Shown here: one piece after another, positions 46,141 through 54,893 of the stretch | Numbering within the stretch: position 1 is the stretch's first letter | Layout: the number at the start of each line of letters is the position of its first letter | Assembly: GCA_020832105.1 (NCBI GenBank) | Contig: JAFIFH010000070.1 | Location: forward strand, 82,699 to 146,698 | Source of the DNA: Idiomarina sp. | GTDB taxonomy: Bacteria > Pseudomonadota > Gammaproteobacteria > Enterobacterales > Alteromonadaceae | Direction of reading: 5' to 3' | DNA length: 64,000 nt | The notes under the pieces: generated by a model | Seen by the model: the letters and a program-made list of their open reading frames with translations, nothing else | Told to the model about the DNA's origin: nothing | Database searches by the model: none | Translations under genes and position numbers: made by a program

Positions 46141-48291
46141 TCAGTGCCGTTCCGGTCCGTCAACATGCACGGCGTTGACCCAGTTCTGGTCAATCGCTTT
46201 GCTGATGTCATTAAACAATGCCCGCTCTAAATCTGCATCCAGCAGTTCGTGCAATCCAGTAATGCCATTGACCTGATTACGGCCGTGAGATTTACCATAA
46301 TAGAGTAATAGATCGGCGATTTGTAATGCACGCTCCCATCCCAGGCTGTCTTCGCTAAGTCCTTCTAAAGGCAAGGTAATAAAGCCGGCTGTGGCGGTGA
46401 CATTGATAGGTTGACCAGCAAAGGTGATGGGGTCGGCACCCACCGCATCCAATAAACGCTTGGAAAAGTTGGTCAGTGCTTCAAGGTCAGTGTGGCGCAA
46501 TACAATCAGGAATTCTTCGCCTCCCCAACGCACCACCAAATCCGTATCTCGACATACCCGGCGCAGACGGGATGCTAACGTAGTTAATACTTCATCTCCA
46601 GCCGCATGACCCTGCTGGTCATTTATTTTTTTGAAAAAGTCGATGTCGATCAAGAAAAGTGCATCTTTTTCCCCTGGCAACCGGGTATGCGAGGTCATCT
46701 CTTCATGTAGTGACCGGCGATTCAGTAAACCTGTCAAAGGGTCGCGGATAGATTTATCCAGCAGCTCTTCGTTGTCTTCTTCCAGCTTAACGTTAGTCCG
46801 CCGCGCGGCACGATAATAAAAGAATAAAACCAATACAATCAAGACAACGACTAAAACCACAATCACCGCCACCAGAATAACGCTACGCTGGTGTAAGCGC
46901 TGATTAGCAAGCTGCTCTTGCTGCAATTTACTGCGCTGGCTTAGTAACTCTATTTGCCGACTTTGCTCTTCGGTATCAAATCTAAGTTGCAACGCACTGA
47001 CCACACGATCGCGCTCCGCCCGAAAGATATCCTCGCGCAGCTGGCGTTGTTCTAATAGTGTTTGTGCTTGTTCCTGAAAACGCCCGGCGCGCTCGTAGCC
47101 TAGCGCCAGGTACTCCAGCCAGTCCGCAACCTCGGCCTGGCGAGCGTAGTTTCGGTAACGTTCGGTGGCCGCTTCCATTTGCTCAAGCCCGGTATCATAC
47201 TGCCCCTCAAGTACATCGATATAAGCTAAATTAAAGAGCATAATATCAGTGTCCTGGTCACGCCCCAGGGACTCACTCAGCGCCAGCCCCTGCTGTAAAA
47301 TATCGCGCGCCTCTTCGAAGCGACCCATTTGTAATAATATTGACCCGGCGTTATTTCTACCCAGTAAACGAACCCGATTATCAACAACTTCCTCAGCCCA
47401 AGCGATAGCCTGGTAGTAACTTGCCAGGGCCTGCTCATTAGGGCCTTCGCGGCCTTCTATAAAGCCTTTTAACAGGTACAGATCAGCCAGGCGGGCATGC
47501 AATTGGCTGTGCTTCGCAATCTCAATCGTGTTGTCGGCCATGTCCAGCGCCGCCTGGTCGTTACGCAACTCTGCCTGTAAGCGGGCAATATTAAGATTGA
47601 CGAAAACTCTACGCCGGTCTGTTAATTCATCCCGGGTCCGATCAATCACCTGATACGCACGCAGAAAGTATTCCAGCGCCTCTTCATATTGCGAGTTTTG
47701 CTGCAGCACTCGAGCGATCAGGTGATTTGCAAAGAACGCCAGGCGCGGGTCACGAACTTGCTGACTAAGTTCGCCAATGCGCGTGATTTTAGCCATGGCT
47801 GCTGGCAGCTCATTGCCTTGGAGATGAATCTGCGTTTCTGTCATCAACGCCTCTAAGTTGGCTTCCAACGCGCCACTTCCATCTACTCGCTGCTTCATAT
47901 GGCGGATCAATTCATGGGCAGCAGCATAGTCGCCGTCACGCATGACCAGCTCATACGCACGGTAGCTTTGTGCTCTGATATAGGTGTCGATAGGCGTCGA
48001 GTCATCAATCATGGCAAGGATTTGATGGAATTCCTGCTGATCGGGTGGATAGAATCCCACTTCGATCACTGCATCCAGCCTCGCCTCTAAAGCTTCATCT
48101 CGATACACCGGGTAGTCAACAAGGTCGGAACGCTCGGCGTTAGTATCAGCTGCGATACGCAACGTCGTACTCTGCATAGCCTGAGTAGGCTGTTCAAAAA
48201 GTGGAGCACTCACTGCGGCCGCCTGATTAACTAGGCAAAGCTGAGCACTCATTACCACAAAGGCAAAACAGCATAATTTGGCGGTAGGCAT
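46141..48291 (-). CDS. Exported TPR-sensor diguanylate cyclase (GGEEF)
   Basis: 716 aa. A signal peptide (ends NQAAAVSA) is followed by a periplasmic TPR array (about 60-480, repeats such as EALEYFLRAYQVIDRTRDEL and RFEEARDILQQGLALSESLG), a coiled stretch, and one membrane helix at about 488-511. The cytoplasmic GGDEF domain (about 530-690) has the active motif WGGEEF and an upstream RDTD I-site. This 7TMR-free 'TPR-TM-GGDEF' architecture is common in Alteromonadales. The environmental signal is unknown. It could raise c-di-GMP that serves the polysaccharide operon at 50-55 kb. Confidence 0.95.
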   Translation of the reverse strand: MPTAKLCCFAFVVMSAQLCLVNQAAAVSAPLFEQPTQAMQSTTLRIAADTNAERSDLVDYPVYRDEALEARLDAVIEVGFYPPDQQEFHQILAMIDDSTPIDTYIRAQSYRAYELVMRDGDYAAAHELIRHMKQRVDGSGALEANLEALMTETQIHLQGNELPAAMAKITRIGELSQQVRDPRLAFFANHLIARVLQQNSQYEEALEYFLRAYQVIDRTRDELTDRRRVFVNLNIARLQAELRNDQAALDMADNTIEIAKHSQLHARLADLYLLKGFIEGREGPNEQALASYYQAIAWAEEVVDNRVRLLGRNNAGSILLQMGRFEEARDILQQGLALSESLGRDQDTDIMLFNLAYIDVLEGQYDTGLEQMEAATERYRNYARQAEVADWLEYLALGYERAGRFQEQAQTLLEQRQLREDIFRAERDRVVSALQLRFDTEEQSRQIELLSQRSKLQQEQLANQRLHQRSVILVAVIVVLVVVLIVLVLFFYYRAARRTNVKLEEDNEELLDKSIRDPLTGLLNRRSLHEEMTSHTRLPGEKDALFLIDIDFFKKINDQQGHAAGDEVLTTLASRLRRVCRDTDLVVRWGGEEFLIVLRHTDLEALTNFSKRLLDAVGADPITFAGQPINVTATAGFITLPLEGLSEDSLGWERALQIADLLLYYGKSHGRNQVNGITGLHELLDADLERALFNDISKAIDQNWVNAVHVDGPERH

Positions 48292-48426
48292 TGGTTTTCG
48301 CTATAGAAATGAAGTATTCGTTATGGTTTTGTTAAGGGCATGAAGAATATATGATCGTTGGGAATTGAACAATCCTTAATCACTTACTGTTCGAATAAAT
48401 AATTGCAACGACGGATAGAAAAAATA

Positions 48427-48451
48427 AAGCCCGGACCTGGGGTCCGGGCTT
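48427..48451 (-). terminator. Intrinsic terminator after the miniprotein transcript
   Basis: Perfect stem AAGCCCGGACC / GGTCCGGGCTT with a three-base loop. On the minus strand it is followed by TTTATTTTTTC, a good U-tract, so it ends transcription coming from the 48481-49440 genes. Confidence 0.85.
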
Positions 48452-48480
48452 CGCTTTCGTACAATCGAGTGGTCTTTAGA

Positions 48481-48552
48481 CTACAACAGTAGTGCTAACA
48501 GAATCACTAATGGGAGTGGTAACCCAAGCATCCATAACAATAGAAATTTCAT
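48481..48552 (-). CDS. 23-residue hydrophobic membrane miniprotein
   Basis: ATG 48552 follows GCGGAG with a seven-base spacer, an ideal ribosome site. The frame reads MKFLLLWMLGLPLPLVILLA then LLL and stops with TAG at 48483-48481. It is almost entirely one membrane helix with a Pro kink (GLPLP). It lies 51 bases downstream of the 278-aa membrane protein gene and 30 bases before an intrinsic terminator, so both are probably on one message. Miniproteins of this kind often modulate larger membrane partners. Function not known. Confidence 0.65.
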   Translation of the reverse strand: MKFLLLWMLGLPLPLVILLALLL

Positions 48553-48603
48553 AAATTATCTCCGCAAATAAGTATGATAAAAACCTTTACCGAGTCGTCG
48601 GTG

Positions 48604-49440
48604 CTACAGGTTCGAATTCATGACAGAGTCACGCTGACGTCCGCCAAAGGTCGCCATAAATGCAGCAAAGAATGCACCAGCCAGCAATGCGACAAACATC
48701 CAGATCGCGGTCCAGGCAGCTGCCTGACGGGCATCGTCTGCCATCTCTAAGGCATTTTCATAGCGCTCTTCAGCACCAGCAACCACCTCATCAACCCGCT
48801 GTTGGGCCTGATTCTGGTTCAAATTAGTGCGCCCACGTACCATGCTTACCAGGTATTGACGGTCAGAGTCTTCCAGTTCACCCTCACGCAAGCTGCGTAC
48901 CAGAATAGCCCCAACTTCTTCAATTCGGCCACTGTCAGCTGATTCATCCCAGTTGCCATCGGTACGTAGTAGACGATTTGCAAAGTAGGATTGATCTTCA
49001 AGCACTTCTTCTACCGCTGGTGCGGCAGTGTCGGCAACGCCACTAGCGACTTTCGCGCCCCCAACCATGACAGCTGAGGCTGTACCACCCATGAAAATAA
49101 CCGCTGCCAATGTGGACACAGACCAGGTCACGAGACCGTGAGCAGTGTCTCTGAAATACACTTCATCGTGGTGGATATCAGGCCATTTGACCCGCAGACG
49201 ACCGGCCAGGTAACCACCTAGGCCTGCTGCAGCAAGTTGAATAATGATCAGCCAGATAATACTCCCAAAGCCCAGTGCTTCGGCGCTTGCGCCCTCGCCC
49301 GACCAAGGGGAAACACTTAGCAGACCAAAGCCGAAACCAAGTACCATCAGAATGAATGATAGCGCGGCCGCAGCCGCTGCACCCGCAAAGATTGCACCCC
49401 AGGATACGGCAGTGTTGCTGTTAGATGATATTGTTGCCAT
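48604..49440 (-). CDS. Glycine/alanine-rich integral membrane protein
   Basis: 278 aa from ATG 49440, preceded by AAGGAAAAGAGC; an earlier ATG at 49467 would add MFILHKEKS and lies close to the leader hairpins. The start MATISSN..VSWGAIFAGAAAAAALS is a recurrent membrane-protein pattern. Membrane segments lie at about 17-45, 60-82, 100-125 and 245-268. A large polar loop lies between the third and fourth helices (about 125-240) with an acidic, helical stretch (LREGELEDSDRQYLVSMVRGRTNLNQ). No function known. Co-transcribed with the 23-residue miniprotein. Confidence 0.8.
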   Translation of the reverse strand: MATISSNSNTAVSWGAIFAGAAAAAALSFILMVLGFGFGLLSVSPWSGEGASAEALGFGSIIWLIIIQLAAAGLGGYLAGRLRVKWPDIHHDEVYFRDTAHGLVTWSVSTLAAVIFMGGTASAVMVGGAKVASGVADTAAPAVEEVLEDQSYFANRLLRTDGNWDESADSGRIEEVGAILVRSLREGELEDSDRQYLVSMVRGRTNLNQNQAQQRVDEVVAGAEERYENALEMADDARQAAAWTAIWMFVALLAGAFFAAFMATFGGRQRDSVMNSNL

Positions 49441-49470
49441 GCTCTTTTCCTTATGCAAAATAAACAAAAA

Positions 49471-49516
49471 CCATACTGTGTTTTAGTATGGATCTTTCTT
49501 ATAAGTCGTAAGAAAG
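49471..49516 (-). promoter_or_regulatory. Tandem hairpins in leader of the membrane-protein transcript
   Basis: CCATACT/AGTATGG (49471-49477 with 49485-49491) and CTTTCTTA/TAAGAAAG (49494-49501 with 49509-49516) lie side by side. On the minus strand the first is followed by TTTTTGTTTATTTT, terminator-like but with an AT-rich stem. They sit 31-76 bases before the ATG at 49440, so could act as an RNA thermometer, attenuator or stability element. Structure seen, role inferred. Confidence 0.4.
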
Positions 49517-49612
49517 CATAGACAAATTCTTGTTAAACGCCGCGAATTTATAAACTTTACGGCAAGATTTACAATTCGTACTACCCCAAAAAGACTAAAA
49601 AATAGTACCAAA

Positions 49613-50107
49613 CTAAAGATAGCCTGGATTCATCTGCCAGATAGTGATGGTCAGCAGCGTAGCGAAACTGACCCAGGCCAGGTAGGGCAGCATCATTAAA
49701 GCCGCAACGTTTGAAAAATGGCGAAACCGCAACGTGACCCAGATAATAAGTGCAAGGAGCACGACGACCCCCACTGACGCCCATAACCCGCTGCGCCAGG
49801 CAAAAAAGAGCCAGCTCCATAGCGCGTTCACGCCAAGGTGAATGACGTAAAGGGTTAGAACCGGTCGGGTTTTTTCTAGGGGCGCGCTACGCCATACTAA
49901 AAATGCAGCCACCCCCATCATCAGGTAAAGCACTGACCAGACAGGACCGAATACCCAGGCGGGGGGTGCAAAATCGGGTTGAGTGATTTGCTGATAGAAA
50001 CTACCAGCAGAAGCTGAACCAATACCACCAATGGCAGCAGCAATAAAAGTCAGGCCGAGTAAAATAACAGCCCCAATAACTTGTGATTTCAGCTTTGTTT
50101 GCTGCAT
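49613..50107 (-). CDS. tspO: TspO/MBR-family membrane protein
   Basis: 164 aa from ATG 50107, preceded by GGGG; the longer frame to 50179 adds non-family residues. Five membrane helices. Diagnostic PDFAPPAWVFGPVWSVLYLMMGVAAFLVW, ALWSWLFF and LMMLPYLAWVSFATLLTITIW residues line the tetrapyrrole pocket of TspO. Bacterial TspO binds porphyrins and responds to light or stress. It is divergent from the PfkB operon. Confidence 0.93.
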   Translation of the reverse strand: MQQTKLKSQVIGAVILLGLTFIAAAIGGIGSASAGSFYQQITQPDFAPPAWVFGPVWSVLYLMMGVAAFLVWRSAPLEKTRPVLTLYVIHLGVNALWSWLFFAWRSGLWASVGVVVLLALIIWVTLRFRHFSNVAALMMLPYLAWVSFATLLTITIWQMNPGYL

Positions 50108-50221
50108 GACGACCCCATATTTAAAGGTGTGTGACGGCCCTATAACACGCCTAATCGAAGTTTTAGCGGGCGCCCTCATAGTCTTGATCCACGCACACTA
50201 AGATGTTGATGAAAAACATAT

Positions 50222-50250
50222 TTGCTAAGCTACCTGTGTTTACTTATAGA
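50222..50250 (+). promoter_or_regulatory. Candidate sigma70 promoter for the exopolysaccharide operon
   Basis: TTGCTA (50222-50227), 17-base spacer, TATAGA (50245-50250), 59 bases before the kinase ATG. Four of six matches in each hexamer. Confidence 0.5.
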
Positions 50251-50308
50251 ATAAATGCAGCTACAAGCACAGTAGATAGTACGATTAATTCAATGAAAGG
50301 GATGTAAA

Positions 50309-51250
50309 ATGCGTAGCTCAAAAGTGGTCACCTTCACTATGAACCCGGCGGTTGACCTATTCGGTGAAACGGAGCAAATCTTTGATGACAGTAAATCGCG
50401 CTGTCGGCAGACTGCGTTAACCCCGGGCGGCGGCGGGATAAATGTCGCGCGCAATATGCGCCGGATGGGCAGCGACACCATTGCGGTATTCCCCGCTGGG
50501 GGCCCCAACGGCGACTACCTGACCCAGCTACTAGATGACGATCAGCAAGCATACGAAGCTATTCCTATTGCGGCTCATACACGGCAGAACTTCGCGATTA
50601 CCGACAATAGCCGTGAGGTGATGCATCACTTTGTTTTTCCTGGGCCCCAACTTACTGAGAGTGAGCTGCGCAGCTGCCGCCAGGCGTTGTTACGCTATCG
50701 TGCAAACTATATCGTGCTCAGTGGTAGCCTTGGCGACGGCATGCCGCAAGATTTTTATGCCAAAATCACCGAAGAAGCGAACGGCCAGGGCAGCAAAGTT
50801 CTGCTCGACACATCCGGCCCGGCGCTGAGCCAAAGCCTGTATAACGGGGCCTACCTGGCCAAACTTAATCGTAAAGAATTTGCATCACTTGGCTATGCCG
50901 AAGACGCTTCCATTAATGAATTACGACAACAGATGCAGGATTTAATCGATCGTGGCGCTGTGGACGTACTCATCGTTACCCTGAATCGAGGTGGTGCGGT
51001 ACTGGTCAGCAACCAGGGTGATGCCTGTTATATCAGTGCACCACAAGTTCACATTGTCAGCCACGTAGGTGCTGGCGATTCTTTTATGTCAGCACTCGCC
51101 CATTACCTGCACCAAGGCGAATCGCTGCTCACCGCATTTCGTTATGGCGTGGCCGCAGCTTATGTCACCGTGCAATGCGCAGGTAATCAGCTGGAAGACC
51201 TGGCGTGGCTGCAGCGGGCGTTTGATGAGGTTGAGGAACAGCAACTATGA
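50309..51250 (+). CDS. PfkB-family sugar(-phosphate) kinase, phosphofructokinase-2/1-phosphofructokinase-like
   Basis: 313 aa ribokinase-fold kinase. The N-terminal TMNPAVDLFGET and the GGGGINVARNMRRMG motif match the fructose-phosphate kinase group (E. coli PfkB, FruK). The C-terminal anion hole GAGDSFMSAL gives the catalytic base Asp257. It phosphorylates a hexose phosphate such as fructose-6-phosphate; exact substrate uncertain. ATG 50309 follows AAAGGGATG. It heads an operon with a response regulator, an outer-membrane barrel, a HEAT protein and a GT2 synthase, so supply of sugar precursors is conceivable. Overlaps the next gene by four bases. Confidence 0.88.
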   Translation: MRSSKVVTFTMNPAVDLFGETEQIFDDSKSRCRQTALTPGGGGINVARNMRRMGSDTIAVFPAGGPNGDYLTQLLDDDQQAYEAIPIAAHTRQNFAITDNSREVMHHFVFPGPQLTESELRSCRQALLRYRANYIVLSGSLGDGMPQDFYAKITEEANGQGSKVLLDTSGPALSQSLYNGAYLAKLNRKEFASLGYAEDASINELRQQMQDLIDRGAVDVLIVTLNRGGAVLVSNQGDACYISAPQVHIVSHVGAGDSFMSALAHYLHQGESLLTAFRYGVAAAYVTVQCAGNQLEDLAWLQRAFDEVEEQQL

Positions 51251-51648
51251 AGCGTATTTTAATTGCAGATGACGAGATTCATTTGCGCGAGTTGTTAGTG
51301 GCGTTATTCACCCGACGTGGCTTTGATGTGGTCAGCTGTGCGGACGGTGAAGAGGTGCTGCAACAGCTGGACGTCGAACACCCCATTGATGCCGTTGTGA
51401 TGGACTTACTTTTACCATACGTTGACGGATTTGATTTGATAAAGCAGCTGCGCCAACATCCGAAAACCCGCGCTACTCCGTTGATTATTCTCACCGACCT
51501 CAGCGGCGAGGACGATGTCATTGAAGCTTTTCAATACAGCGTCAATGATATTTTATCCAAGCCCTTTCAGCCTCGTGAACTCATTGCACGAGTGTTGCGC
51601 TGGATTGACCAGGCCCCACTTCCACCATTAGCAAAGGAGTCGATTTGA
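51247..51648 (+). CDS. Single-domain response regulator
   Basis: 133 aa receiver domain only. Phospho-acceptor Asp53 (VVMDLLLPYVDG), acidic pair Asp8/Asp9 (ADDE), Thr83 and Lys105 (SKPF) are all intact. No output domain, so it works by protein contact. No histidine kinase is nearby. Embedded in the polysaccharide operon by ATGA and TTGA overlaps, it probably switches the synthase or barrel assembly. Confidence 0.93.
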   Translation: MKRILIADDEIHLRELLVALFTRRGFDVVSCADGEEVLQQLDVEHPIDAVVMDLLLPYVDGFDLIKQLRQHPKTRATPLIILTDLSGEDDVIEAFQYSVNDILSKPFQPRELIARVLRWIDQAPLPPLAKESI

Positions 51649-52394
51649 AGTTTTTTACCCACTTATGTATACCGACACTTTTTATCTTTCCGGTCAGTCA
51701 TGCGTTCGCTGACAGTAGTGTCGCTGCTGGAGTAGGCTACGATTGGTTAAACAATGACTTTAGTAGTTGGCAACATCAATACCTGCGGGGTCATCACAGC
51801 TTCAGCGAACGTACTCGCTGGCGTGGCGAAGTGCGTAATTACAACCGCTACGGCCTCACTAACACCTCCATGAGCACTGGCATTACCTACCAGCTAGCTG
51901 CCCGACGCGTCGCTGACATTGAAATTAGCTACACTCCGTCTGCCGAGTTCCGTCCGCAACAGCGCTACACTGCGCAGCTTTACCAAGGTCTTTGGCAAGA
52001 TGGTGGCGTAACCCTGGGCGCACAGCACTCAGTCTGGCCGACCAATGACTCACGCAGCTTTTTCATTGAACCTGACTACTATCATGGTCCATTTCGTTTT
52101 GCTGCTCGTTACAACTGGGTGGACCTGGACGGTGTCGGTTCCTCGTCCGGCTATAGCCTCAGTGCAGCCTGGTACTATGATGATCGCTCGCATACCACGC
52201 TGAGTTATGCCGACGGACGCGAGATTGAACCCATTGGGGAAAACATTCTGATTTCTCAAGTGCGTTCCCTTGCATTATTTGGTCGCCACCACCTACGTGA
52301 ACGCTGGAGTTTTGAATACGCATTAAGTTACACCGAACAAGGTAACTTCTATAACCGAACCGGAGTAGAGCTCGGTGTTCACTACCAATTCTGA
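51645..52394 (+). CDS. YaiO-like outer-membrane beta-barrel protein
   Basis: 249 aa with TTG start at 51645, supported by AGGAG at 51635-51639 and coupling to the previous stop (TTGA). The signal peptide ends VSHAFA. Alternating amphipathic strands fill the rest, with aromatic girdles (YDWLNNDFSSWQHQYL, SYTPSAEFRPQQRYT) and the C-terminal NRTGVELGVHYQF ending in Phe, the barrel assembly signal. This matches the YaiO family of outer-membrane barrels. Likely the outer-membrane exit for a polymer made by the GT2 enzyme. Overlaps the HEAT gene by 20 bases. Confidence 0.85.
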   Translation: MKFFTHLCIPTLFIFPVSHAFADSSVAAGVGYDWLNNDFSSWQHQYLRGHHSFSERTRWRGEVRNYNRYGLTNTSMSTGITYQLAARRVADIEISYTPSAEFRPQQRYTAQLYQGLWQDGGVTLGAQHSVWPTNDSRSFFIEPDYYHGPFRFAARYNWVDLDGVGSSSGYSLSAAWYYDDRSHTTLSYADGREIEPIGENILISQVRSLALFGRHHLRERWSFEYALSYTEQGNFYNRTGVELGVHYQF

Positions 52395-53478
52395 CGTTAT
52401 TCTTGATATTGTTATCGCCGCCACCTTAGGGTTTTTGTCCTTATGCGGTGTCTTACTGCTGATTGCTGGATTGTTCCGTTGGCAATCACGGCGCTCGTTG
52501 CTGCGAGAGAGAAAATTAACAGAGCTATGGCAAGCGCATTTTCACCAGGCCATTTGTGATGGCACGCTGGCGGTTAGTGACATGCCCCGGTTGAAAAGGC
52601 GGCACCGCAAAGACTTTCTAGAATATTGGAGCCAGGTCCATGCCTATGTACGTGGTAGTGGTGACAAAGGTCTTAACGAACTTGCCCATTTAGTGGACTT
52701 ACCCAGATGGCTAACCCGCTACCTCTCTGATCCACGTATATCGGTGCGACTCAGTGCGATTACCGCACTGGGTTACTTTGGTAAGGCTACCGCAACCCAG
52801 GAACGCTATGTTCTAAGAGCATTAGAAAGCAAAAATCGGCTGCTATCCATCACCGCGCTGCGCTGCTTAATGAGCCTTAACGTGGAGCGCACATTAGGCG
52901 AACTCGCCAATCGACTGGCTTTTATGAACTGGTCAGATAGCCGCCTGGTCAGTGCCTTAAAAGAAGCGCCACGTGAACAGGTGCTGGCGGTGCTGGACAA
53001 CGCGCTGCACGATGCACCCTTACCCCGTGCGTTAAAATGTTATCGCCTCGCCGAACAACTACGCGGCTATACCGATCAACAGACCACAGATACCTTACTC
53101 GAGCGGTTTGCTGATCAGGAAGCAGCACTCTCGCAATTTTTGCGGCTGGTGAATACACCTTCATCGCGCCCTCAAGTCATCACCTTACTGAGCCATCCAA
53201 GCGCCAATATTCGAGCCCAGGCGATTATGGCGCTCGGTCGAATTGGTGACACCAGCGACGCTGACAGGTTATTGACCATGCTTGACGACAGCGACAACTG
53301 GGTTCGCTATGACGCGGCAGCGACCATTCTGCTGCTACCGGGTATCGGAAATACCCAGATTGATCATTTACTGACACAGTTAGATGAGGGTAGTCCAGCA
53401 CATATGCTTTTTTATAGCCTTGCTCATACGTTTCACTATTCCAGCACACCAACGGTATCAGCGGGGGCAGCACAATGA
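52375..53478 (+). CDS. Membrane-anchored HEAT-repeat protein
   Basis: 367 aa from GTG 52375, inside the end of the barrel gene. An N-terminal membrane helix (about 8-34, VILDIVIAATLGFLSLCGVLLLIAGLF) is followed by alpha-helical HEAT-like repeats. Clear examples are DPRISVRLSAITALGYFGKA (about 122-141) and HPSANIRAQAIMALGRIGDT with DSDNWVRYDAAATILLL near the C-terminus. HEAT arrays act as scaffolds. Probably links inner-membrane synthase and regulator or reaches into the periplasm; topology is uncertain. Overlaps the synthase gene by four bases. Confidence 0.85.
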   Translation: MFTTNSDVILDIVIAATLGFLSLCGVLLLIAGLFRWQSRRSLLRERKLTELWQAHFHQAICDGTLAVSDMPRLKRRHRKDFLEYWSQVHAYVRGSGDKGLNELAHLVDLPRWLTRYLSDPRISVRLSAITALGYFGKATATQERYVLRALESKNRLLSITALRCLMSLNVERTLGELANRLAFMNWSDSRLVSALKEAPREQVLAVLDNALHDAPLPRALKCYRLAEQLRGYTDQQTTDTLLERFADQEAALSQFLRLVNTPSSRPQVITLLSHPSANIRAQAIMALGRIGDTSDADRLLTMLDDSDNWVRYDAAATILLLPGIGNTQIDHLLTQLDEGSPAHMLFYSLAHTFHYSSTPTVSAGAAQ

Positions 53479-54893
53479 ACTGGAGTACCATGACCTGGGT
53501 GGAGTATCTCTATTTTGGCTTAGTCTGCTACTTCATATTGCTGTTCGGCACCTATGCATTGCTCAATATGATCAGTCTGTTCGCCGTCCACCGCCATATG
53601 CTGGAAGCCGCTAACCGTGTGGTACCGAAAAACTATCTGCCAATGTTACCGGCGGTATCCGTGTTAGTGCCCGCATATAACGAAGAAAATACCATTGTCG
53701 ATGCGCTGCAGTCACTGCTCCAGCTAGATTACAACGAGTTTGAAATCATTGTCATCAATGATGGCTCCAAAGACGGAACCATGCAGGCTTTGCAACAAGG
53801 TTTTGACCTCCACCCCCACCCGGAAAACTATCGCGCCGCGATTCCAACCAAAGCAGTGAAAGGTATCTATCGTTCAGCGCGTTACTCCAACCTGTGGGTG
53901 CTTGACAAAGCCAACGGCGGCAAAGCCGATGCACTGAATGCAGGCATTAATATGAGCCGGTTTGCGCTATTTTGCGGTATTGATGCAGATTCTGTGTTGC
54001 AACGGGACAGTTTACAGCGAGTCATGATTCCGTTTCTTGAGGACCGGGATACTATCGCCGCGGGTGGTACCGTGCGCATTCTCAATGGCAGCGAAATCCG
54101 TGACGGATTTTTACGTGATACCCAATTACCTAAGGCCTGGCTTCCGCGCTTACAAATCGTTGAATACCTGCGTGCATTTTTGTTTGGCCGCATGGGTTGG
54201 TCGCCGATGAATGCTTTGCTGATCGTCTCAGGCGCTTTTGGCGTCTTTCGTAAACGCACGGTGATTGAAGCTGGTGGCTATCAAGCCAATACCATCGGTG
54301 AGGACATGGAGCTTATCACCCGTATGCACTTGTTAATGCGGCGTAAAAACCAGCGCTACCGGATCACTTTCGTTCCCGACCCAGTGTGTTGGACTGAAGC
54401 ACCGGAAGACTTTAAAACCCTGGGTAATCAGCGTATCCGCTGGCAGCAGGGTTTACTTGAAAGCCTGTGGCACAATCGACGCCTGTGTTTCAACCGGCGA
54501 GGCGGGCTAGTGGGCTGGGTAGCGTACCCTTTCATGCTGCTGTTTGAGGCGATTGGACCGATCATTGAAATCGCGGGCTATGCGCTAACGCTATATTTAT
54601 TGCTGACGGGCCAACTCGCTCAACCTGCACTGCTCGCCTTCCTGGGTGCCGCCATTGTGCTTGGTATGCTTGTCTCGATCATGGCAATTTTGCTCGAGGA
54701 AATGACCTTTCGAGTATATAAAAAGCCATCCAGCATTATAATCCTGCTGGTTTCCGCACTGGCAGAAAACCTCGGCTACCGCCAGCTCAATAGCTGGTGG
54801 CGGCTACGCGGGATCTGGCGCTGGCTGCGCCGCAAGAAAGGTAAGTGGGGCGAGATGCAGCGACGCACAGGCACTACCCCGCCGAAATCTTAA
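53475..54893 (+). CDS. Processive family-2 glycosyltransferase (PgaC/BcsA-like)
   Basis: 472 aa. One N-terminal helix (about 10-36), then a GT-A domain with SVLVPAYNEENTI, INDGSKDGT (Asp96), ANGGKADALNAG, DADS (Asp170/172), the acceptor-site GED (about 275) and QRIRWQQG (QxxRW, about 318), the full signature of processive polysaccharide synthases. Three C-terminal helices follow, and a basic tail. No PilZ domain. Makes and extrudes a beta-linked polymer across the inner membrane; monomer unknown. Last gene of the operon; its stop touches that of the convergent ybjQ-like gene. Confidence 0.93.
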   Translation: MNWSTMTWVEYLYFGLVCYFILLFGTYALLNMISLFAVHRHMLEAANRVVPKNYLPMLPAVSVLVPAYNEENTIVDALQSLLQLDYNEFEIIVINDGSKDGTMQALQQGFDLHPHPENYRAAIPTKAVKGIYRSARYSNLWVLDKANGGKADALNAGINMSRFALFCGIDADSVLQRDSLQRVMIPFLEDRDTIAAGGTVRILNGSEIRDGFLRDTQLPKAWLPRLQIVEYLRAFLFGRMGWSPMNALLIVSGAFGVFRKRTVIEAGGYQANTIGEDMELITRMHLLMRRKNQRYRITFVPDPVCWTEAPEDFKTLGNQRIRWQQGLLESLWHNRRLCFNRRGGLVGWVAYPFMLLFEAIGPIIEIAGYALTLYLLLTGQLAQPALLAFLGAAIVLGMLVSIMAILLEEMTFRVYKKPSSIIILLVSALAENLGYRQLNSWWRLRGIWRWLRRKKGKWGEMQRRTGTTPPKS

